In this document: in pieces, positions 1 through 4,690 of the stretch
Layout of the letters: every line of letters starts with the position of its first letter
Numbering within the stretch: position 1 is the stretch's first letter
DNA from: an uncultured Coriobacteriaceae bacterium
GTDB lineage: Bacteria > Actinomycetota > Coriobacteriia > Coriobacteriales > QAMH01
Length of the DNA: 7,338 bases
NCBI GenBank assembly: GCA_902796975.1
Contig: CADBRF010000195.1
Coordinates: forward strand, 1-7,338
Direction of reading: 5' to 3'
The notes under the pieces: model-generated
Databases searched by the model: none
Told to the model about the DNA's origin: nothing
What the model saw: only the letters and a program-made list of their open reading frames with translations
Position numbers and translations under genes: made by a program

Positions 1-588
1 AAGCGGGGGTTGCCGGTCTATACATTCAAGAGCAGATGCGAAGAAGACCCTTCGCTCGAATTCGAGAGCGGGGCGCATGATATCGTACTGTGCGCCTCCG
101 GCGACTTGAGCTTGGCACGCAAAGACCTAGCCGATTTGCTAGAATTCATAAAGTTGGACACACCGGTTGCGGGCGATTCCCTAACAAAAGACCTTTTCTC
201 AGCAGTGAACAGAGCCTATCGCGACGAAGAGTGGGTGAGCGAAATGAGCAAACTCGATTGGGATTTGCAGGACGCAAGAAACTACGCCGCCGCAGAGGGC
301 CGTGCGGAAGGCCGCAAAGAGGGTCGTGAAGAGGGTCGTGAAGAGGGTCGTGAAGAGGGTCGGAAAGAGGGCATTGCAGAAGGTCTTGCAGAAGGGCGTG
401 AAGAAGGGCGTGTCGAGGGTCGTGCCGAGGGCCTTGCGGAGGGTAAGACCGAAGGCATTTCAGAAGAGCGAGATAGGCAGAATGCTCTTGTAACCGCGAT
501 GAGAGACGCTGGCTGTAAACCAGAAGAAATTCTCGCTGCACTCACATCCGAAGAGCGTGAGGCTCTCTACGATAAATACGGATTGTAG
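1..588 (+). CDS. Rpn/PD-(D/E)XK transposase-like nuclease, C-terminal part (partial at window edge)
   Basis: The reading frame is open from base 1 (K-R-G-L-P-V-Y-T-F), so the TTG at 10 is probably internal and the true start lies upstream. About 195 residues are visible. The family is the recombination-promoting nuclease / PDDEXK transposase-like group: an N-terminal nuclease core, which is missing here, then a helical segment and a charged tail. The visible part has an aromatic/hydrophobic strand section, a helical stretch ending near nt 290, and then a run of E-G-R/K-x units from about 295 to 460 (EGRAEGRKEGREEG and similar). The last roughly 40 residues form a helical end (EEILAALTSEEREALYDKYG). 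Such EGR tails are common at the C-terminus of this family. It converges on the hydrolase gene with a stem-loop between them. The catalytic residues lie outside the window, so activity cannot be judged. Family assignment is fairly sure from the tail and length; the function in this host is unknown. Confidence 0.72.
   Translation, partial: KRGLPVYTFKSRCEEDPSLEFESGAHDIVLCASGDLSLARKDLADLLEFIKLDTPVAGDSLTKDLFSAVNRAYRDEEWVSEMSKLDWDLQDARNYAAAEGRAEGRKEGREEGREEGREEGRKEGIAEGLAEGREEGRVEGRAEGLAEGKTEGISEERDRQNALVTAMRDAGCKPEEILAALTSEEREALYDKYGL
319..363 (+). repeat. 12-bp in-frame tandem repeat in the EGR tail
   Basis: The unit GAGGGTCGTGAA occurs three times without change (319-330, 331-342, 343-354), followed by a partial fourth copy (GAGGGTCGG, 355-363). 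Each unit encodes E-G-R-E. Diverged copies of the same unit continue to about 460. Because the unit is a multiple of three, copy-number change would lengthen or shorten the tail without breaking the frame. Confidence 0.85.
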
Positions 589-618
589 CCACGCAATTTG
601 AAACAGAGTGGCGTGAAA

Positions 619-654
619 GTTGAAGGGGTGGTCGTTTTCGCCCACCCCTTCAAC
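619..654. terminator. Stem-loop between converging genes; also copy 1 of a 34-bp palindrome family
   Basis: GTTGAAGGGGTGG (619-631) pairs perfectly with CCACCCCTTCAAC (642-654), giving 13 base pairs around a 10-base loop. It lies 31 bases after the nuclease stop and 8 bases after the hydrolase stop. On the minus strand the stem is followed by only a short T stretch (TTTCAC), so it is not a textbook intrinsic terminator, but its position fits termination or 3'-end protection of the hydrolase mRNA. On the minus strand the loop reads GGGCGAAAACGAC, a sequence shared with two further copies near 3758 and 3983. Confidence 0.65.
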
Positions 655-661
655 CAACGTC

Positions 662-2677
662 TCATTTGACGGTGTCCTGCAACCAGGTGAAGAAGTTCTC
701 CGTTGGCGAGCCAGTGCGCTCGGCCATGGTATGGCCCATGCCCCAGACTGTCTCGAAATCGACGCTATCCACGTTTTTGCACGCTTCGAGAGCCAGGGCA
801 AGGTTCATTTCCGTCGTGAGCGAGGTGTCCCCCTGCGCAATGCCCGTGCGAATGCGCCAGTGCGTCGCTGGGTTCGATGTGCCGGCACCTGCGTAGGAAT
901 TCAGTAGGTAATAGAGCGGGTTGTAGGCATTGGCGCGCGTAGCAACGGATTGCCCCTGATCGTCCACGAGACCAAGATCGGCCTTGTAGTCAGATGGATA
1001 CGAGTCGTTCCAATCGTTGTACGCGGCATAAGTCGAGGCGTTATTCTCGAGCAGTTCCGCCGCGTATGCGTCGAAATGGGCGTAATCCTGGTTGCCCGTA
1101 CCAAAGAGCTGGTTCTCTCCCTCGCCACGGTCGAGCGCATCGAAAGCACCCACGTCCTTTGTGGGGGTCTTGCAAGCACGCACAAAGGCCCCCACGCTTG
1201 AGACCGTGGCTGTATTGGTCGCCGTGTTGTAGGTCACCCAGGTTTCATCGGCGTTGAGCGCGGCAATATAGTCATCGACTGTTTCATAGGTCGTATCGCT
1301 CGATGCGGCAGAGGAGCCTTGCGTCGCCTGATCAGGTCCGCCCTCGCCCGATTGCCCCGCAAACGACGGCTTCTCCCCATGGCCAGAATCGGACGAGCCA
1401 CCAGCGCCCTCGGGCAGAGAACCGCCTGCTGATGCCCCACCGCCTGCAAATCCACCGTCGGCGTTGAAAGAGCCCGACGGGGTGTATGGGAATTCCGTGT
1501 CTTCCAAGAAATTGTTGAGCGAGCGCTCGATAAGGGCCTTCACCGCGTCGTAGTAGGACCCGACTGCATACACGCCTTCGGATGTCTCCTCAAGCGTGAG
1601 CACCGCACCATCTTTCTCGATGTCCGCACCATTCACCCATTCGGCAAAGGATTCTGCGAGGCCATGCGAAAAAGCCGAGGTAAACGTGCCTTCCGCGCGT
1701 GTGCCTGTGGTTGCGTACTGACCCATCATCCATTCGTACGCCTCGTCAGCTACGTCGAGCTCGGTGATGGGACACCAGCACATGGCGCCGAAGAGGGCAT
1801 CGGAGATGTCGCTGCCATTGTCGTCCTGCATCACGGCGCCAATTGCTTCCAAATAGGGTGTGTATAGGGCGGAATCGCCCGAAGCACCCAGTACTGCTGT
1901 CTGCGCGCCGCCACCCGACATGCCGAATGCCACCACCTTTTCCGTGTCGCCCGGCAGGACATCCGCGTTGTAGCGCACGCAGCGTATCGCCGCTTTTAGG
2001 TCGACGCAGCCCCAGGGAGCCCCGCCAGCAAACGAGCTGCCATCGCTGTTGGTGCCATTCGCCCTACCTCGACATCCTGGATACACGTAAACGAGACCTT
2101 CGGAGAGGTAGTCGGAAACACCCTGTGCATCTGCTTCGGTGGGTGCCGCTTGTGCAGAGTAGCCGGCCGTATTCACGGGGATCACGATGGGTGCCGTGGC
2201 GGCTGTATACGCCCCCACCGCTCCTGCCTCGTCAACCGTGCAGGTATACGTGCCGTCACCGTTGTCCACGGCAGAAAAGTAGGCACCGGGAACGTAAATC
2301 GCCATGGACTCGTAGTCGTACGCCTGAGGCTGCGTGCAATACGCCAGCCCGATTTGGTAGTAGGCGTCAGCGGTGGAATCATAGTGCCAGGCCTTCGAAC
2401 TGATGTGTAAATCGGTTACGTTCGTCGAGTTAGCGCCGGTAGGCTCTGAATCAGAGGACGAACTAGAGGCGCCCCTTGTGCAGCCCGCCAAACTCAATGC
2501 GAACACAGCACATCCAGCAACAAAACCACGACGGCTAAGGGAAACGCTGCGTGGAAATGCAATCCTGCTAGCGGGTGTTCCGCCGTGGGCAGCGTTCACA
2601 GCAGAGCGGCAATCACCGAGTTCACGAACGGTGACAGAATTGCTGTTGGCATGCGCATGAAAACGCAGCGACATCAT
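662..2677 (-). CDS. Secreted lipoprotein alpha/beta hydrolase, subtype-B tannase-like
   Basis: This 671-residue protein belongs to the tannase/feruloyl-esterase-like alpha/beta hydrolases, which cleave aromatic or plant-derived esters. Residues 48-66 form a Tat-type lipoprotein signal: S-R-R-G-F at 48-52, a hydrophobic core, and lipobox LAGC with Cys66. The mature enzyme is therefore predicted to be anchored outside the membrane, with a Ser-rich linker after the Cys. The nucleophile elbow is G-M-S-G-G-G with Ser254. Other family-like segments are ATAPIVIPVNTAGY (161-174), YPGCRGR (199-205), VDLKAAIRCVRYN (225-237), HWRIRTG (606-612) and a C-terminal W-G-M-G-H with His649. The acid is probably Asp617; see findings. 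A Gly/Ser/Glu-rich insert (about 400-462) interrupts the lid. The 47 residues before the Tat motif are unusually long. The start is an ATG-ATG pair after AAAGAGG; the second ATG (2674) has the better spacing. The fold is sure; tannase activity is not proven. Confidence 0.85.
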   Translation of the reverse strand: MMSLRFHAHANSNSVTVRELGDCRSAVNAAHGGTPASRIAFPRSVSLSRRGFVAGCAVFALSLAGCTRGASSSSSDSEPTGANSTNVTDLHISSKAWHYDSTADAYYQIGLAYCTQPQAYDYESMAIYVPGAYFSAVDNGDGTYTCTVDEAGAVGAYTAATAPIVIPVNTAGYSAQAAPTEADAQGVSDYLSEGLVYVYPGCRGRANGTNSDGSSFAGGAPWGCVDLKAAIRCVRYNADVLPGDTEKVVAFGMSGGGAQTAVLGASGDSALYTPYLEAIGAVMQDDNGSDISDALFGAMCWCPITELDVADEAYEWMMGQYATTGTRAEGTFTSAFSHGLAESFAEWVNGADIEKDGAVLTLEETSEGVYAVGSYYDAVKALIERSLNNFLEDTEFPYTPSGSFNADGGFAGGGASAGGSLPEGAGGSSDSGHGEKPSFAGQSGEGGPDQATQGSSAASSDTTYETVDDYIAALNADETWVTYNTATNTATVSSVGAFVRACKTPTKDVGAFDALDRGEGENQLFGTGNQDYAHFDAYAAELLENNASTYAAYNDWNDSYPSDYKADLGLVDDQGQSVATRANAYNPLYYLLNSYAGAGTSNPATHWRIRTGIAQGDTSLTTEMNLALALEACKNVDSVDFETVWGMGHTMAERTGSPTENFFTWLQDTVK

Positions 2678-2880
2678 GTACCTCTTTCAATGGTGTTCGC
2701 GCCGCGTCAAGAGAATCCGGCGATGACGCGTTCTTCAGAGTTTGAGAGAGGTTCGCCCGCGAACAATGCCAGTGTAGGAGCCTTTCCTGAAAGCAAGGTG
2801 AAAGGATTGAGCCGAATGGCACTTTTGCAAGCGCTTCATCTTCTTCGAGCACCAACGACAGCCTGCTGAGCCGCCGAAGT

Positions 2881-2944
2881 TGTACATCGAAGGCAATAAA
2901 TGCCCGAAATTTTCTGACGCGACAATTTTTCCTTTCGATGTACA
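2881..2944 (-). repeat. 64-bp palindromic element, copy A
   Basis: The ends are inverted repeats: TGTACATCGAAGG (2881-2893) and CCTTTCGATGTACA (2931-2944), which match apart from one extra T. Read on the minus strand, this element aligns without gaps over all 64 bases to copy B at 3047-3110. The identical ends and the internal segments TTGTC, CA, AAAT and GGGCA fall at the same positions. An internal hairpin GGCA-ATAAA-TGCC lies at 2892-2904. It resembles a REP/MITE-type intergenic element, but the family is not one I recognise. Confidence 0.7.
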
Positions 2945-2969
2945 TGTGAAAGCAAATTGCAGAGTAGCA

Positions 2970-3007
2970 CGCTGTCTTATACGCACGATATTGCCTGATA
3001 AACAGCG
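2970..3007. repeat. Hairpin between the two 64-bp elements
   Basis: CGCTGT-C-TTAT (2970-2980) can pair with ATAA-ACAGCG (2998-3007), giving ten pairs with one bulged C and a 17-base loop. It sits almost centrally between the two 64-bp palindromes. No T-tract follows on either strand, so I do not call a terminator. It may be part of the same composite element or a chance dyad. Confidence 0.35.
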
Positions 3008-3044
3008 TAGCTCGAGTTAAGTAATAGAGCACGAATTCGGTCAG

Positions 3045-3112
3045 GATGTACATCGAAGGGGATTTTTGTCCGCCCAATAAAATCTGGGCAAAAAATCTCT
3101 TCGATGTACATC
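3045..3112 (+). repeat. 64-bp palindromic element, copy B (68 bp including full dyad)
   Basis: GATGTACATCGAAG (3045-3058) and CTTCGATGTACATC (3099-3112) form a perfect 14-bp inverted repeat. The arms continue inward with TTTTTG/CAAAAA and GCCCA/TGGGC, so nearly the whole element can fold into one long hairpin. The end GATGTACATC is itself a perfect 10-bp palindrome and occurs at both tips. The element lies about 215 bases upstream of the small plus-strand gene and about 370 bases upstream of the hydrolase. Confidence 0.75.
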
Positions 3113-3329
3113 TGGTAATGGATGGCCGAGAACGGCACCTCCCCTTCAGCCTGCTTGCTTCTTTTTGCTTGTTCCCAAGGAGAGGCAACGGACAAATGAA
3201 ACTGGTTTAACTTGCACTTTGCCTGGCAAGTGCTGGGGCGAGATTCGCCGCGCAAGACTGCAAAATCGTGTCGCACGGGAATGGTAATCTGAATGCGCAG
3301 CTAAGTTGTTTGGGGAGAAAGAGAAGCTT

Positions 3330-3587
3330 ATGACAGGTGCATGGAGTATGACAGACGAGGGCGAGTTTATCCTGAACGAGCCATACAAGTCGAAGCTGGA
3401 GGAGGCGAGGATAAAAGCCACCAGCGCTTGGGCCGATGCGATGTACGGTTATCTCGAGCAGGAGACTGGCATTCCGAAAGACGAGCTCGACGAGGAGTTC
3501 AGGAGGAGAGTTAAGAGCCGGAAAGGAGACCCGCTCGGGGTTGTTGACTCGTTCGTCATCGAGATGCTGGAAACGACGGAGATGTAA
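3330..3587 (+). CDS. Hypothetical 85-residue acidic helical protein
   Basis: I do not recognise this family. I chose the ATG at 3330 over the TTG at 3306 because it is a stronger start codon and is preceded by a purine-rich stretch (GGGGAGAAAGAGAAG). That Shine-Dalgarno is only moderate, since GGAG is 12 bases away. The protein is mostly helical and charged, with a central segment A-W-A-D-A-M-Y-G-Y-L-E-Q-E-T-G and then I-P-K-D-E-L-D-E-E-F-R-R-R-V. It has no signal peptide, membrane segment or Cys cluster. It stands alone between the palindromic elements and the VRR-NUC fragment, so it may be a relic of a mobile element. Its codon use is GC-biased like the neighbouring large genes, which favours a real gene. 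Confidence 0.55.
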   Translation: MTGAWSMTDEGEFILNEPYKSKLEEARIKATSAWADAMYGYLEQETGIPKDELDEEFRRRVKSRKGDPLGVVDSFVIEMLETTEM

Positions 3588-3593
3588 GCAGCG

Positions 3594-3689
3594 ATGCTGT
3601 TCGCGATCACGCTTCCGAAGGCGTTCATCGGGGACGACTACCGCTGCTGCGACGAGGACGACGGGGGACTTGCGATTGAGCGGGTGTAA
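3594..3689 (+). CDS. Possible 31-residue micro-ORF or gene remnant
   Basis: An ATG six bases after the preceding stop opens a 31-codon frame with GC-biased codons: MLFAITLPKAFIGDD, then YRCCDEDDGGLAIERV. No good ribosome-binding site is visible; GGAG is 12 bases upstream, inside the previous gene. It could be a small translationally coupled protein or the start of a longer gene now lost. I do not recognise it. Confidence 0.25.
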   Translation: MLFAITLPKAFIGDDYRCCDEDDGGLAIERV

Positions 3690-3757
3690 CCACAGCTCAC
3701 AGAGGAATGTTTACCTGTTCGTCGCCTCTAATTGATACGCGAGCCGAGTTTCGCCAA

Positions 3758-3791
3758 TTGAAGGGGCGGGCAAAAACGACCATTCCTTCTA
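3758..3791 (+). repeat. 34-bp palindrome family, copy 2
   Basis: It starts TTGAAGGGGCGGGC, has the loop AAAAACGAC and ends CCATTCCTTCTA. It aligns without gaps to the minus strand of the 619-654 stem-loop. The arm is imperfect: two positions pair as G-U in RNA of this strand, one C-A position does not pair, and the outermost base pair but one is lost. It lies about 70 bases after the micro-ORF. Confidence 0.7.
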
Positions 3792-3802
3792 CGCAAGGAC
3801 AG

Positions 3803-3962
3803 TATTTTCGTTCATATCAACAAAACAAATGAGGGATTCTTGAGTTATGAGTGGATTTACCTCGTTTTCCAATACACCGTTATGAACGAAATATGTGCTG
3901 AACTGCTAGTTTGCCAAGAGCCAAATTTTGGAAATCGCTCATAACTCGATTCGTTCATAACG
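3803..3962. repeat. Cluster of nested inverted repeats (TTCGTTCATAACG and GAGTTATGAG)
   Basis: CGTTATGAACGAA (3878-3890) and TTCGTTCATAACG (3950-3962) form a perfect 13-bp inverted pair. A third, shorter copy TTCGTTCATA lies at 3807-3816 in the same orientation as the last. GAGTTATGAG (3842-3851) and CTCATAACTC (3938-3947) form a perfect 10-bp inverted pair. CCAAATTTTGG (3921-3931) is a near-palindrome. The core CGTT-ATG-AACG is itself a dyad. This could be operator sites, a structured RNA or the body of a small mobile element. Confidence 0.6.
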
Positions 3963-3982
3963 AAGTATTTGAAGGTCGAATG

Positions 3983-4016
3983 TTGAAGAGGTGAGCGAAA
4001 ACGACAACTCCTTCAG
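3983..4016 (+). repeat. 34-bp palindrome family, copy 3, at the truncation point of the VRR-NUC fragment
   Basis: It starts TTGAAGAGGTGAGCGAAAAC and ends GACAACTCCTTCAG, aligning without gaps to the copies at 3758 and, on the minus strand, at 619-654. The loop GCGAAAACGAC is unchanged from copy 1 while the arms differ. Its right edge falls within codon 33 of the VRR-NUC reading frame, exactly where resemblance to that family stops. Confidence 0.7.
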
Positions 4017-4113
4017 CCTTATTCCTGCTGCCACCATTTGGGACATGGAAGGCAGGAATATCAGCGAGGCCACACCATTCGATAGCTGCTCTCTGCTCCC
4101 GCGCTTCTGTCAT
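4012..4113 (-). pseudogene. VRR-NUC domain nuclease, N-terminal fragment
   Basis: Reading the minus strand from the ATG at 4113 gives MTEAREQRAAIEW, then CGLADIPAFHVPNGGSRNKAE. This matches the start of VRR-NUC nucleases, which are small phage- and mobile-element-borne PD-(D/E)XK enzymes: an E-x-x-E-Q-x-x-x-x-x-W helix, then H-x-P-N-G-G-x-R-N. An intact protein would continue with a helix, a G-V-P-D-L strand and the E-x-K catalytic strand. Here the frame instead runs into the 34-bp repeat (GVVVFAHLF) and stops at 3955, giving 52 codons in all. I looked for the missing catalytic part on the far side of the repeat block and did not see it. There is no clear ribosome-binding site, and the fragment follows the minus-strand gene above it by 21 bases. 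Recognition rests on memory of the family motif; the truncation is plain in the sequence. Confidence 0.6.
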
Positions 4114-4134
4114 AGGAACAGCATAGAGCAAACG

Positions 4135-4407
4135 TCACAAGTCACTTATTGAAATCACATTGCCAAACTCATCATATTCGACTGAAACTGTATCTAAATC
4201 AGTGTTGTCAACAAGATAAAGCGCATATTCAATAACTTCTTCAGACGTGACCTGAGCGCCGCTTGAGAGAGATTCCGTTACGTACTTCATCATGGCGATC
4301 TTATTAGCTGAAGTGCCGACAATTATAGGAATTGCTACGACAAAATCATCGTTGTCATATATTTCCCTAAGAAGCTTCCTGAGCTTGCAGTCTAAGTCAT
4401 CAGACAT
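4135..4407 (-). CDS. Hypothetical 90-residue acidic protein, AT-rich gene
   Basis: I do not recognise this family. The protein has a helical N-terminus (DLDCKLRKLLREIYDND), a hydrophobic segment (FVVAIPIIVGTSANKIAMM), a helix with SEEVIEYALYLVDN, and a C-terminal strand with V-S-V-E-Y-D-E-F-G-N. The hydrophobic part is too short and broken to be a clear membrane span. A TAA lies in frame directly before the ATG at 4407, so no earlier start is possible. No good Shine-Dalgarno lies close by; the nearest GAAGGGG is about 20 bases upstream. Base composition is clearly more AT-rich than the hydrolase and rib genes, and many codons end in A or T, suggesting transfer. The VRR-NUC fragment follows 21 bases downstream on the same strand, so both may belong to one former mobile element. 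Such small acidic proteins are sometimes immunity proteins or antitoxins, but nothing here proves that. Confidence 0.6.
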   Translation of the reverse strand: MSDDLDCKLRKLLREIYDNDDFVVAIPIIVGTSANKIAMMKYVTESLSSGAQVTSEEVIEYALYLVDNTDLDTVSVEYDEFGNVISISDL

Positions 4408-4690
4408 TTAAACACTCGCATTCCCCTTCAGTTGAGCAGGTAGTTATTTTTTCGCCCGCTCATGCCATAGGGCACAGCGGCACCATCCCTGCACCACGCT
4501 GCAACCCTGCCGGCCCCATGCCCTCCGCGACTGCAACCTTGCGGGCGCTATGCCCTCCTGAGCCGTCCCTTCTCCCCTGCAACAGGGCACAGGGCGGTCA
4601 TCTCTGCACCCACCTGCAACCCTGCGGGCTCCATGCCCTCCGCGGCTGCAACCCTGCGGGCGCTGTGCCCTCGGGAGACGTCAGGCCGCC
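4408..4690. other. Intergenic region after the rib operon, with GC-rich repeats
   Basis: The left part (4408-4468) has a weak stem GAGCAGG (4434-4440) / CCCGCTC (4455-4461). Its minus-strand loop contains GGGCGAAAAAA, possibly a worn copy of the 34-bp palindrome family. The right part is filled by direct repeats. I see no gene: frames through the repeats have no start signal or family resemblance. No standard terminator with a T-tract follows the HAD gene, so the short GGGC-GCCC hairpins in the repeats may fold at the end of the operon mRNA. Confidence 0.5.
4469..4677. repeat. GC-rich direct repeats: 32-bp units inside a 115-bp duplication
   Basis: Four 32-bp units begin CTGCAACC at 4499, 4531, 4614 and 4646. 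They share the frame CTGCAACCCTGCGGGC-nnnnn-GCCCTC. Units 1 and 3 (ending CGCGA/CGCGG) resemble each other most, as do units 2 and 4. The sequence AGGGCACAG also occurs 115 bases apart (4469 and 4584). The spacing of 115 is the same for all three markers, so a block of about 95-115 bp holding two units was duplicated. GGGC-nnnnn-GCCC can form a small hairpin in three of the four units. Confidence 0.75.

Larger units (their letters stand above)
2678..3329. other. Long divergent intergenic region with palindromic elements
   Basis: This 652-base region separates the minus-strand hydrolase from the plus-strand small gene at 3330. I see no convincing gene in it; open frames crossing it have no supporting start or family resemblance. 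It holds two related 64-bp palindromic elements (2881-2944 and 3047-3110), a hairpin between them (2970-3007), and small dyads at 2751-2764 (GTTCGC-CC-GCGAAC) and 3210-3231 (ACTTGC...GCAAGT). Promoters for both flanking genes should lie here, but I could not find a -35/-10 pair good enough to call. Confidence 0.6.
3690..4011. other. AT-rich non-coding block with dispersed and nested inverted repeats
   Basis: No gene is supported here. The block contains two same-orientation copies of the 34-bp palindrome (3758-3791 and 3983-4016). Between them lie about 190 bases with several interlocking dyads. It is visibly more AT-rich than the flanking genes. Frames running through it read through the repeats and have no family resemblance. 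Confidence 0.6.

Noticed and set aside
1843..2403. A 186-codon plus-strand frame opposite the hydrolase gene
   Set aside because: It is Pro/Arg/His-rich, typical of an antisense shadow, and the hydrolase on the other strand has clear domains.
2622..3188. A 188-codon minus-strand frame across the hydrolase upstream region
   Set aside because: It overlaps the hydrolase start and runs through both 64-bp palindromes, with no start signal or recognisable domain.
3270..3300. An extended -10 promoter (TGGTAATCT) for the small gene at 3330
   Set aside because: The match to the consensus is poor and no -35 element stands at the right distance.
4021..4059. Inverted repeat ATTCCTGC...GCAGGAAT as a terminator
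   Set aside because: It lies inside the VRR-NUC coding remnant and has no T-tract, so a chance dyad in coding sequence is the simpler explanation.
4434..4461. A fourth copy of the 34-bp palindrome
   Set aside because: Only the loop-like GGGCGAAAA and a 7-bp stem with one mismatch are shared; the arms differ too much to call it with confidence.
4499..4677. The four repeat units as a CRISPR array
   Set aside because: The units are directly joined in pairs, lack unique spacers of even length, and no cas genes are present.
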